Shown here: positions 1 through 12,339 of the stretch, piece by piece
Position numbering within the stretch: position 1 is the stretch's first letter
Layout of the letters: each line of letters opens with the position of its first letter
DNA from: Benincasa hispida
Taxonomy: Eukaryota; Streptophyta; Magnoliopsida; Cucurbitales; Cucurbitaceae
Assembly: GCF_009727055.1 (NCBI RefSeq)
Contig: NC_052360.1
Coordinates: 63,354,525 to 63,418,524, forward strand
DNA: 64,000 nucleotides
Reading direction: 5' to 3'
The notes under the pieces: generated by a model
The model's database searches: none
Told to the model about the DNA's origin: nothing
What the model saw: the letters and a program-made list of their open reading frames with translations, nothing else
Translations under genes and position numbers: made by a program

Positions 1-125
1 TTTTATTTTATGTTGGTTGATTTTTAAAGTTTGTTTCAATCGTTTGTTCAGCTTGACGAATTGCTATTGCATTTAACAATTCTTTCGAAAGAAATTGCTC
101 AAGTATTCTTTCTTCATTCCATCAG

Positions 126-3100
126 GAACTTGCAGAGGCTAGGAAGAAGAAAAGGAAACGGCATTATGATTTGGAACATGTAAACTTCGCAACTTTGATT
201 AGTTATTTTTTCTCCATTGATTCATGAAGCCTTTAGTTGGTGCCGAGGATAAACAAAAACAGCTAAAATGTGATTAAGCTATATTTTCCTCCCGCTCACA
301 ACTGCACATTAATGTGATTGGTGTTTTGAGACAGGAGTGTAAGCGGTTGAAACCGAAAGTTAGGATGAGGAGAACGGAAATTAAACTGAGTGATCCAGGG
401 GTGGGGGACTGAGAGTGAGGGACTGAGGGAAGGCTGAGAGGAGTGGGCAACCAAAACTATCACTGACTACTGACTTTGGTTTCCATCAAATTTATGGGTT
501 TAAATTTGCGCCTCTTTTTTTTTTTTTTTTTTTTTTTCCCTTTTTCCTTTTTAATTTATAATTCAGTTACACAGTCATGTTTTCATTAGATCATTTATTG
601 GAACATTATCAACTTAACTGCAGATTTTGAGGATCCAAAGATGGGTAGGCTAAGTTTTCTTTTAATCCTTCCTACCCCTAACTATCCAATGTGTGCAGGA
701 GCTTGCACATCTATGGGAGGAAATGAGAAAGCGTGATATCACTAAAGAAGATAGATCCAAGTATGACTATCATAACCGAGTTACTTTACTCTGCCTTCTC
801 TCATATGATCGATATTACTTTTCTTAAATATTTTCCTGATTGAATTTCAGATTGATAAGTAAAGCATTAGAAAACATGAAGGGGAAGATCCCTGAAATTG
901 CAGGTTCCCACGTATCATCTCGTGTGCTTCAGGTGAGTTTTCCGTGCAATAGCTCTACTGTTCTTCACAAATTTATATATTTTTTTGTTCACTTTTAATT
1001 GTGTCTGGTCTTCTGCTGTAGACTTGTGTCAAGCACTGCACAGATGCCGAGAGAGAAACAGTGTTCGAGGAACTTAAGCCTCATTTTCTCACTCTTGCGT
1101 GCAACACTTATGCAGTTCATCTGGTGAAGAAAATGTTAGATAATGGTATGTATGTTCTTATCTTATCACCTTCGTTTCTTACTACTTGATTTCTTCTAAG
1201 CAAGGTACTTTGTGATGTGATATTATTATATACATATAGGATCAATGATTTTCTGCATGTTGTGTTTATAGCCTCGAAAAAGCAGCTGGCAGTGTTTATC
1301 TCCTCTTTACGTGGCCATGTAGCTTCTCTTCTTCGTCACATGGTTGGATCTTTAGGTACTTTTAAGTTTCCCTGGTGCTGCTCATCCAATAACTTCAATT
1401 TTTAAGAATTACTGCATGACTTGTCACATAAACGACCTTGCTTGAACAGGATCTGTTTCTGTTATATAGGTTGTACCACTTGTGTCCTTGAGTTCTAAGG
1501 AGACTTATCACATAAACAACTCTAATTAATTCTTGGAATTGTAAAATCCTGCACTCATCCCATCCTTCTTTTGGATTAATGTTCCACCAAGTTTTACAAA
1601 CTGCTTCTGTCTTATTTTTTTTATTTTCTCCTTCCTTTTTTTTCTCTTTATGAACTAGCAGATGGAGAGCTTTTAATTTGTTCTTATTCATATAATTAGT
1701 TCTATCGTCCGTTTTGTTTTTGTTTGTGAAAATATTTTTCTATAAATGATGCAACTCGAGCATTTATTTGAATATTACCTATGTCATTGTTAATGTTGTA
1801 TTTTTTTTATTTTTTATCTTTCTTTGCAGTTGTTGAACATGCATACCATTTAGCAAATGCAGCGCAGAAACAAACTCTTCTACAGGAACTTTATTCATTG
1901 GAACTTCAGCTTTTTAAGGATCTGGTCTCAGTGAAAGAAAGCAGGTTAAAGTACTTGGCAAATTTGGTTATTTTGTATTTTTCTCTGGCTAGCTCTCATT
2001 GGAATTATGTTAACGTGCAGGTTAGTAGATATAATTTCAAAATTGGACATTCAGAAAGCTTCAGTCTCACGACATATGACATCGGTTATCCAGCCAATTT
2101 TGGAAAAAGGGATAGTTGACCACTCTATCATACATAGGGTGTTAGTGGAATACTTTACCATAGCTGATAAGGTGTTCTAAGATTTTCGATGTTCGATACT
2201 ATTATTAAGAACCAATCAGAAATTCCTTTAGGAGTTATAATTTCTTTCTAAAGATCTCTCTTTTTTCCTTAAATCAATTTGTTGGAAGACATCTGCCGCA
2301 GATGTAATCCAACAGTTGTCCAGTTCACTTCTTGTTAGAATGATTCACACTAGAGATGGATCGAGGATTGGTATACTTTGCATAAAGCATGGCAGTGCTA
2401 AGGTTTGCCTTTAATCTGTTTCTTGTATCTTATAATCAAAACGAAAAAACTACCTAATTTGTATAACATATCTAACACTGAACAAGTTTGTCGTCGTCTT
2501 GGGTTTATTACCTCAGGAAAGAAAGAAAAGCATCAAGGGAATGAAAGGCCATATGAAGAAGATAGCACATGAGCAATACGCAAGTATGGTAAGCATTACT
2601 TTTTAAACCATGCCTACTAAACCCTGTTATATGAACTTCTAGAGAGTAGAAAACATAATCTTCTCTGTTTAAGACTGCAACTTCACTGATTTCTCTATAT
2701 CAGCTGATATCAAGCAGACATCAGTTTAATTACTGAAAAAAACAAAAACAAAAAACAAAAAACAAAAAAAAGAACAAAAATGCAAAAAAGCAAAAAAGCA
2801 AAAAGCAAAAAAAACAAAAATGCAAAAATGCAAAAATGCAAAAAAGTAAAAACAAACAAACAAACACTATGCCAACTTCTTAATGTGTGGTTGACAAAAT
2901 TGAACTGAATCAACTAAATCTATCTAATAAACTGGACCGACAGTTTCTTTCCCCTTTATAAATTTTAAAAAATTAAAAAATTAACAAATTTATTTTTAAC
3001 TGAATAAACCAACTTGGTTGATTATGTTTCATTGATTTCTTTTCTTATTTATATATTTAAAATTCCGCATACACTCTTGATCTTATGTTATATGAGTCAT

Positions 3101-5560
3101 ATGACTCATATCAAGTGTATAGGTATTATCTTCAAGTTTGTGTATTTTAGCATGAACCATTAGTTTGTGTATATTAGCAAATTTATTTTTAACTGAACAA
3201 ACCAACTTGGTTGATTATGTTTTGTTGATTTCTTTTCTTATTTATATATTTAAAATTCCACATACGCTCCTGATCCTATGTTATATGAGTCATATGACTC
3301 ATATCAAGTGTATAGGTATTATCTTCAAGTTTGTGTATTTTAGCATGAACCATTAGCATAAAGTTGGTTCAAATCACATGGAATTGTGCTACTTTTTCTG
3401 TTATTACTTTGGAACATTGAGGTGCTTGATGCTTTTTTCTTTTTTTTAATCTGGTTGTGAATCCACCAGCGTGAGGGTATTGCCTCCCAATCACATGTAC
3501 CAAGTTGTGGACTATTTTTGTACCATTAATTTTCCTTTACCAATGAAACAAGTGCTCTCATGTGATTCCTCTTCTGCTCTTTCAGGTTCTCGTGTGCATT
3601 ATCTCAGTTGTTGATGATACAAAGCTTATTAGGAAGGTTAGTTCTTAATTCTCTCTTCAAAACTATTGTTCTACATGTTTATTTATTCTCTGATACATAT
3701 CATAAGTTAGATTTCATGTATTTCAGGTTATCATTAATGAGCTTGAAAAAGATTTGAAGGAGCTCATTTTGGATAAGGTTTCTATTCTTCTTTTCATACA
3801 CTTTCCATATCAAAGTCACCGTTTCTCCATAATATAGTCCTTTTCTTCCCGCTGATTATTCTTTTTATTCTACAATTTCATTTTCAGAATGGAAGGCGTG
3901 TATTACTGCAACTGTTGCATCCAAATTGTTCGCGCTACTTCAGTCCCGACGATCTTTCTTCTTTAAATTTATCAATACCTTCTCTTTGCAACAAGGTAAT
4001 TTAACAGTTGTCGGTAATTCCATTTTGCACAGCTAATTCTTACTTTTGATGCAAACCACCAACATTATAACTAGACTCTACCTTCTTCTCAGAGTGAGTC
4101 GGGAGTTGACAGAGCTGAAGAGAAGGTGGAGTGTGACACGAGCAAAATAAAAGGTGAGGTTGATGGAAGCAAGGTTTCTGCTGAGGGCTCTGAAGTTGTG
4201 GAGGGTGGTAAAAAAGATCCTCTTATCAGAAGGCATGAGTTGTTGGTGGATAGCGGGCTCGCTGAGGTTTGTGTTTGCACATTGTGTCATATTGATATAT
4301 TTCTTTGTGTATGAAACATGATGCATTAAAAATGGAACGAAAAGAGGAACACCCCAACAGCCGGGATAGAGAAAGCCCTCTGAGAGAAACCTATAGACAA
4401 AAAAAGACACATACTTCTGTTTTGTCTTTCAACCACCATCGATGAAGAAGCCTATTATCAATCTTTCCTAGATGAGCAGAGGATACATTGATAGTTTACT
4501 GGAATCTGTTTCTGCTGTGTGGTCAACCATTCACTTGTTACCATTGCTTTAATCATGCTGCATAAATTTAGTTGTATAATCACATTAGTAACCTGTCGTC
4601 CATATTGACTTGGAGTGCTTTACATTTTACAGAAGCTTGTAGACATATGCATCAACGATGCTGGGGAAATATTAAGGTCAAATTTTGGCCGAGAAGTGAT
4701 GTACGAGGTATATTATACTAAAACAACTCAATGTCTAGTATTCTTCTTCCATCTGTCTAGTTGGTTGTATGGATTTACTTCATCTGCCTGCATTCAGGTT
4801 GCTACTGGGGGTGCTGATGGCATTCTTCAACCGAAATTGGGTGAAAAGTTGAGTGCTTTGTATGAAGTTATTGCTTCACTTGCAGCAGAGCCTAAATCTG
4901 AAGACGCAGCCTCAGAAGATGAGCATGTCTTTGAAAATTTCCACTCTAGTAGGACCATAAGAAAGCTAATCTTGGACTGCCCTGCTTTTGCCCTCACTTT
5001 GTGGAACAAAGCACTTGAAGGGAAATCCAAAATGTGGGCCCGAGGTCACAGGTTCGTTATAAATTATTTTTCCATTTTTTGGTATTTTGAACCTCGATGT
5101 TAGTTCTATACATTTAATTCCAACCATATCAAAAGTGTTACCAAGCCCTTCTAGATCTGAGTATGTTTGGAATAACTTTATAAGTGCTTTTAAAAGTCAC
5201 GTTTCAAACAGGCCATCATATTTTCCAAAACCAAAGTTGAAACCATTTCTTGAAAACCAAACAAACTAAAACCAACAAATATTCCAACCAGAAAACTGAA
5301 CCAACCAACAAATGATATTCTAAACCAACTCGACGGTTTTGGTTTGTACACTTAGACCAGTATCTTGTGATTAAATTTGTTATCTAATGACATCGTAACT
5401 CGTTCTTTTTCGGTGAAATTATAGCTGTAAGATAGTTCAAGCTTTCCTGGAATCCTCGGACTCCAAAGTACGTGAGATTGCAAGAGTAGAGTTGCAGTCC
5501 TTGATAGACGAAGGTGTACTCAAAATCCCAGACACGAAGCAGTCTGCCAACAAAAGTTAA
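126..5560 (+). CDS. APUM24: Pumilio homolog 24-like protein (Puf6/APUM24 type), 5'-partial
   Basis: Spliced + strand gene whose start lies left of the window. Exons: 126-179, 699-760, 851-932, 1022-1145, 1272-1355, 1830-1944, 2021-2171, 2289-2402, 2517-2588, 3586-3636, 3727-3777, 3888-3995, 4093-4266, 4633-4707, 4798-5051, 5425-5560. They sum to 1707 nt (568 residues plus stop) with no frame break, and all internal introns are GT-AG. The visible protein starts with a basic stretch (ELAEARKKKRKRHYDLEH), then PUF-type helical repeats over about residues 40-300 (e.g. GSHVSSRVLQ, NTYAVHLVKKML, HEQYASMVLVCII), then a CPL-type region (ILDKNGRRVLLQLLHP) and an acidic/charged linker before the C-terminus. 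Known for the family: Puf6/APUM24 proteins are nucleolar, bind pre-rRNA and act in 60S ribosome maturation. The assignment to that subfamily rests on the PUF+CPL layout and remembered similarity. The 997-nt intron 2589-3585 is expanded by repeats. Confidence 0.9.
2735..2862. repeat. A-rich simple repeat (CAAAAA/GCAAAAA units)
   Basis: Interrupted runs of A broken by single C, GC or TGC, lying in an intron of the Pumilio gene. It creates a spurious Phe/Leu-rich antisense reading frame. Confidence 0.85.
2982..3356. repeat. Tandem duplication (~193-bp period) containing a 22-bp palindrome
   Basis: Two near-identical direct copies, about 2982-3174 and 3175-3356, inside the Pumilio-gene intron. 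Each contains the perfect palindrome ATATGAGTCATATGACTCAT plus AT (3090-3111 and 3283-3304). The copies differ by a few substitutions, so the duplication is not an assembly stutter of identical sequence. Confidence 0.85.
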
Positions 5561-6695
5561 ATCCCAATTTTGTTTGATGAAAGGAACTCAAATCTCCATA
5601 AACGTCCACATACCAGAGGTACTGTTAAACTACAGCATATCCATTGAATTGTTGTCTCCGGAAATGGGTCCGACTTCTGAGGTAGAATTGTACCATGCAA
5701 GTAGACCCTGTTCTCCAAAAAACGATTATACATTTCAAACTCTTAACCAGCTTAAAAGTTTTGTCATTTGCTTTGAAGTTCCATACTTTTTTTTTTTTTT
5801 TTTTAAAGTTATAGATTCATGTTCAATTCTATGAAATATCGTTTCCTTCTCCATATCAATTAGAGAGTTTAGCCGGTCGCTGAAACCGATGCTGATCAAT
5901 ATCGATTTAAGAAAAATTTAAACCAATGCTGAAATTGGTTTTTTGAAAACCGAATTGACAAATCAATGAAACCAACTATCAAAATGTCTAAAATACAATC
6001 AAATGGATAAAAATGGTCAAAATTTATAAAAAAAAATTAACCAAACTGTTTTTTTGGTTGAGTAAGTGGGATGAGGATATAAACTTTTCACCCTTTGATC
6101 TTGAGCACATCTTATCCAATTTAGTTATTGAGCACATGTCTTATCCAATTTAGTTATGTTCATGTCAACACTAATTTTTTATTTTATAAATTATAGAATT
6201 GAATGAATCAATCTGGAAGCTGGATTTAAATCAATAAAACCAATGAAATTTTAAATGGAGTGGATTTTTTAGTTGAGTTTAAGTAAATGGTTTGTTGTCA
6301 AACACGAATATGGTTCAATTTATATAAAGTTTGTTCAGACTTTGAAGTTAATAGGTTTGATCTCAGTCGGCAGGCCTAAAAATGTTGAATGGATAAAATA
6401 ATTTTTTTTCTTTTAACAAGAATGGATAAAATAATAATAGGCATGGTCACATAATCTCATATAATTAAAGATAAATACGAATGGCCAACCAATGGCTGAG
6501 GGCAGTATTTAAACGGGGGCAATTTTTAGATAATGCTATCACAACGAAAACGAAACTGCCTGTAAAGTTTTCTGGCGTGTCCGGTCGGCGGTCGTATCCT
6601 CAGATGAGAACCTTCTACCCTATTAAAAATTAATGCCCAATTTAATATTAATATTAACTTTATTAAAATCAAAACCATCTAAAGATTCTAAACAA

Positions 6696-6731
<36 letters not shown>

Positions 6732-9700
6732 CTAATAAGAAATTTTTAGAGCTTATGAGTTATGAATCTGACCTTTAAACATACAAACTAGAGCTTTCAA
6801 ACTTGTCCCCTCTACTATTTCAGTAGGTATCAATGGGCCTATGGCTAAAGTTTTATTATTATTCTTTGTTTTGTTTTGTTTTCATAATTTGATTGGAGCC
6901 TTTTTATTTCTTTTGTTCATCAAATGTATAGACATTATGTGAAATAGTTGCAGGCTAAAATTTGTGATGATATAATTATGTGTTTAAAGGAGCTTGATGA
7001 ATGGTTCAAAGTGCCTCTCTAATTTAAATAAAAAGATATATTTATACCACTTGGGTGATAGTTTTATTGGAACCACAATATATATAAAAATAATAATAAA
7101 AATAAAAAAATCTCTCTTTTATTTCAAGTTCAACTTATAAAACGGAGGAGTCACATCTATAATCAATGATACTTTAATTAATTGAATCATTTCAAATTGG
7201 TCCCAAAATGACTAATTTAAAATAATGATACGTCGGTAATATGTCGATATGTTTGAGATATGAATTGGTTGCCTTAATTCTCAACTTTGAAAATACTCTT
7301 CCCATCTAAACGATGTAGATATTCTTGAATGTCAAGTTGATGGACAAGCACATTTAGCAATCAAATAATAAAAGTAAAGCAATAACATTTGCAATTATTT
7401 ATTTTTATTCCCGCTCATAGTATAAAGTCTAAACATTTTTTCATGCACTGTATATTTCATATATGTCATAGTTTTTTAACTATTTCATTCTTTAATTTTG
7501 GACCAGTTTATCCTTTTTATCATTATTTGGTTTATATTTTTCTTCATTTTAGGAGATTTAGTTTATTTTTTCTATATTCCTTGTTGAAAATCCATCACCT
7601 CTCTCTTAACATCTCAACTAGCATATATCATAATTTTTGTATATTTACAAATATATTAAAAAATGTAAATACACATTACATATATTGTTCGGTATATAAG
7701 ACAATATATAATACAAATTATCTTGTTCATGTATTTATCAAATATATTTCTATTTATTTTTAAAAAAATCGAATGTATATCAAATATATTGTGTTGTATA
7801 TATTACATATCGTTTTCTCCTTTAAAGTTCCATCTCAATTTTTGAGAGTATTTGTTTTTGCTTTAGACATATAATTTCATTAAATTCAACTCTAAATTAG
7901 TTAATTTTTACATTTGACTCAAAAAGGAAAGCAATGTCCAAGATAAGAAGACGAATCTACCAAAATTCACTAATTTTTTCCCCTAAATTTAAATGTAAAG
8001 ACGTTTTAATTTTATATCAAAAATCTGTTTTAATTCATTAAATAAATATCACAAAATATATTTTCCTAACATTTATTTACAAGGTCAAATTCGTAACAGT
8101 AAAGATCGCAATACATCGTGACCAGAAAAATAATGATTTTATTATTATTTTTTAATTTGATTTTAAAACATCGATATGGAGTAGCATTTTTTGAAGTGGA
8201 ACTACCAAGGTTTCAAAGTGGGCCCACCTCCCCAAGCTTCCAATCCAATTTTGTTTTTATTTTTATTTTTATTTATTTTTGTTTAAGAGCTCCGATCCAA
8301 ATATGGACAGCTATTGATATTTGTCATTATCTCCTGCCCTTCTTCAATTTCATCCATCCATTTTACACTACAACACTTTTATTATTATAATATAATGGCC
8401 ACTCCACTTGCGGCTTCAATACCTTAATCTATTTCGGTGATATTTCGAGTTTTTTCTAATTATTATAAAACATTCTATTACTTATGAAAAGTTAAGACCC
8501 TTATTTGTTCTGTGTTTTTTTCTTTTACAGCATTTCCACTTATATGTAGCCAAAAAGTAAATATTGTTTCTTTTTCTCTCAGTTGAAAAAAACAAATGTC
8601 AATTATCTTTGAATTATTCGTTCATCTTGATAATTACACGTTAAAATAAAAAGATTAATTTGACGTAATGTGTAAGAATGAGAATACTATAAGTGATTGA
8701 GATCATTGCTATCATATATTGAATCTTAAATTGGTTGTTCGCAAAGAAATCTTAAAATAAATTATTAAAATAATTTGTATAATCAAAATTTACACATTAG
8801 TTTGTCAGTTAATTTAAATTAACATGTTGTGAATAGTGCCACATATGTATTTTTGTTTTTACCCATCAACCACAATTTTTGTAGTTTTTTAATTAAAAGA
8901 GAAGCTATAAAATGGTCATTTAAAGAATTTTTTAATACTAGTTTGAACTATGTCGTTATATATATTTTATAACATTGAAAATGAAATGTAAATGTGTTAA
9001 TTAAAATAAGATTCTTATAACTGAATTATTTATATATATATATATGAGTTTTTAAAAAATTTCATATTACTAAAAAAAATTGAATTAATGTTTTTTAAAA
9101 CATTTTTTAAGTTTTGGAATTCAATTTTTTATCTATTAATTTATGAACAAACTAATCATATTTAAATGAACGAACAAACTAATAATATCTACATTTATAA
9201 TAAGAAAATTTTAAAATAAAATCTAATAATTTTGATTAGAAATAAAAATCTATTTCTAATATATTTATAACAACTAATTAACTAATACACTATAAAAAAC
9301 AAATCTATAAAAATTAGAGAGAGTGGTTTAACAGTTTTTTTTTTTAAAAAAAAAAAAGAAAAAAAAAAAAGAGGAGACATCCGATGCAAACTAAATATTT
9401 AAGTAAACTATTTATAGAGGAGATTTAAAATTTAAATCATAATTTGATTTTACAAAAATATTTTAGATAGATGGATTTTTTTTAGGATTTTCTCGATGTT
9501 GATATTAGGTAAAGATAAAATGTGATTTTTTGTATAAAAAAGTTCACGTGTTAATGTGAAGTAGAACTATTTTTGTAGTTTTCAAAATTCGGCTTCGTTT
9601 TTTAAAACATGAGTAGAAAGTAGATTCACATAGCAAGAAATTTAAAGGCGGTAGAGGTGTTTGTAGGCTTTGTTTTCAAAAACTAAAACAAAAAACTCAA

Positions 9701-10249
9701 ATGTTTACCGAGGCCTAAGGGATTCAATAAAACTAATGTGTCTGATCGAATATTTAGAAACTGTATTATAATTTAAATAATTGTTTGAAAATTGTTTGAT
9801 ACTGTATTTTTTTTATAAATCATAAAAGTAGTTACCCACTAATATAATATTGACAACAAACTATTATTAATTAATTAATTTATATGATTTATGCTAAACG
9901 AATTTATATGATTATTATCTTGTAATATTATATAATTTATAATACATTACATAATATATAATACATTTTAAAAAAAAAATTGAATTTATAACATTATAGT
10001 ATTTTGAAATGTTTTTATTTCTATTTATTATAAATTTGCATTTCAAAATTAAAAAAATTTAAAATATGGCTACAATCAGAACATAAAAAACAAAACAAAA
10101 AAAATTACACACGATTTGGATCACAAAATTCGAAAATCAGATGTCAGATGGTCTCCCAAACACAAATTTGTTGAAATTTTGAAAACATTAAATAGAATAT
10201 GGAATCTCAACATTAAATAGAATATGGAATCTCTACTAAAGAGGAGGGG
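5561..10249. other. Gene-free AT-rich intergenic DNA
   Basis: No supported coding exon on either strand. It holds the 3' flank of the Pumilio gene, an ATT trinucleotide run near 6699-6731, a poly-T/poly-A block near 9329-9370, many short A/T runs, and a TA run near 9031-9043. The longest open frames (7389-7763, 8118-8390) are Phe/Ile/Tyr-rich products of AT-rich DNA without recognisable domains. Confidence 0.7.
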
Positions 10250-11760
10250 GTGTTTGGTTCACAACTCATGTTGAGTTGAGTTGGTTTGTATGGTCCACCA
10301 ACTTTAAATGTTGGTGGAGTTGAGTTGGTATATTTTATAAACCCACTCCAACTTACCCCAATTCTTCCTTTATTTCCATGTTTTCAATAGCTCTACCCAT
10401 CAGTCACTGTCACACTCCAAGAACTAACTTCGGGCTCCGACAACCACCTTTGATGACGACTCCAAGCTTTGACAACCATTTCCGATGACAACTCCATCAA
10501 CTAACTCTAGGCTCCGATAACCACTTCTTATGACAATTCCAACGACAAAATCCAAACTCTGACAACCACCCTTAGTGACCCAACTCTGACGACCGCCTTC
10601 ACGCTACTAACTCCGACAACAACTCCGATCAAAATCACCTTCGATAATCACCTTTGAGTGAGCAATTCAAACGACCAACTCGAGGCTTCAACAACCACCT
10701 TTGACGAAAAACTCCGACAACCAACTCTAATACCATCTTCATGCGACTAACTTCGGACTTGACAATCACATCCAACTGCAATCTCCAGTAAAAGTTATCT
10801 TTGATGATTAACTTCGACGACCACTTTCGCCCAACCAACTTCGGGATTCAAAAACCACCTCCAATGACAAACTTCAACAATTAACTCCAGTACACATTCA
10901 TGTAACAAACTTCAAGCTTTGACAACCACTTTCGACTACAAACTCCAACAAAAACTATCTTCGATAGTCAATTTTGACAACCACTTTCGACCACTATAAG
11001 ACTAATGACGGTTAAAGTATGTTGTAGGATTGTTGATTATATATATAAAAAATATTATTTTGTCTACATTAAGTGTAATATTTATACATAATAAAATCAC
11101 ATATCAAATGAGGGTTAAAGAATATTTAGACGAAATGTATATATGTAGTTAAAAAGTATGTAACATATAACAAAAAAAAACCATGAAATGAAAATAAAAT
11201 TTCTGGAACATTTTCCAGCTAGAATTAGTAAAAAATATAGATTTGTTATTTGACGATTCTCTAAATTTAGAAGAAATGAAAGTGAAACTATTAGAAGAAA
11301 TGTGGTAACATTCCATTTACTGAGGGGGATTTAATTAAAAAAATTAATGACATAGTAAAAATATAGCAACAGTAGGAAGAAAGAAAAAGAAGAAGATGAT
11401 AATAAAATTCGTGGAGAAAAAATAGTTAGAATCAAAAAATTTTATCTCACTTTAATTTCTTATTTTATTTAATAATATTTCTACAAGAAATATGATGAGT
11501 TAATGGTTGTTTATTGTCCCAGAAAGAAAGAAAGAAAGAAAGAAAAGTTTTAAAAATTAAAAGGAAAAAATTGCAATTCATATTTTATTCAAACAAAGAT
11601 GGGTAATAATAATCATAAAAGCATATTATTTAGAATTTGAAAAATTGCATCAAACATATGAACTCAACTCTGCATCCTAAGTACAACATATGAACTCAAC
11701 TCTGAAGTACAACATATGAACTAAACTTTGCATCCCAAGTACAACATATGAACTTCAGAC
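10250..11760. mobile_element. Unclassified repeat element with degenerate CAACTCCGACAACCACC minisatellite
   Basis: The left edge starts with GGGGGTGTTTGGTTCACAAC followed by GTTGAGTTGAGTTGG. About 10410-11000 is then a degenerate array of ~35-bp units built on CAACTCCGACAACCACCTT. 11650-11755 carries three short direct repeats built on ACAACATATGAACTCAACTC. No transposase is seen. A GGTGTTTGG-type end is often seen on non-autonomous plant DNA elements, but I could not find a convincing matching right end, so the boundaries and class are inferred. The minisatellite recurs in reverse orientation at 54410-54720. Confidence 0.5.
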
Positions 11761-12339
11761 CTCTTACGTCAATTCAGCATCCCAAACTGTCTCTAAATCT
11801 TTTCAATATCGGTGTATTTTGTATAATTTAATTAGAAAAATAACATAATTTAAAAATATATTAAAAAACAGTAATTTAAAAATCAAATTCAAGTTTTTCG
11901 TCAGAAAAAAGAAAACGAGAGAGAGAGAAAAAAACCAATATCCTTGACTTTATTGTCAAACTACTTATTTTTACGCTTTTATTTGGTTTCGGCGATCGTA
12001 ATTCGTTACCCAAACACCGAGCATACCTTTACAATGACGAAACTGCCCTTACCATCGTCCCAGACGCCATGTAAAGATTTACCTCTGCTTTTCCTCCAAA
12101 CAAACGCAATAATCTCTCCAGATTTTAGGAATCATATCCGCCTTCCTGAATTTCTTCTTCTTTTCTTCTTCCCCCTCTCCTCTATACTTCTCCAATTTTC
12201 GAAGCCCTAGATTCATTCGCATTCGATTATTGACAGATTTGCGGTTCTTGTTTGAAGTGTTAATTTTGCAACACAAAATCATCGCACTTCGAGTTTTGAT
12301 GGTTTTTTCTTGAGGTTTCAATCTCAACAATTAGATACC

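Noticed and set aside
1..125. An additional Pumilio exon before 126
   Set aside because: No acceptor/donor pair with a compatible frame was visible; it looks like intron.
2710..2913. Antisense Phe/Leu-rich open frame
   Set aside because: It is the translation of an A-rich simple repeat in an intron.
3165..3356. Short + strand frame in the Pumilio intron
   Set aside because: It follows the second copy of a tandem duplication; no domain, no splice logic.
10635..10838. Antisense frame in the 10.4-11.0 kb array
   Set aside because: Minisatellite translation; Val/Leu/Arg repeats without a domain.
10250..11790. Terminal inverted repeat pairing GGTGTTTGG with CATCCCAAACTG
   Set aside because: The match is too short and imperfect to define an element end.
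12079..12330. Antisense frame over the lipase 5' leader
   Set aside because: Basic low-complexity shadow of the pyrimidine-rich leader on the coding strand.
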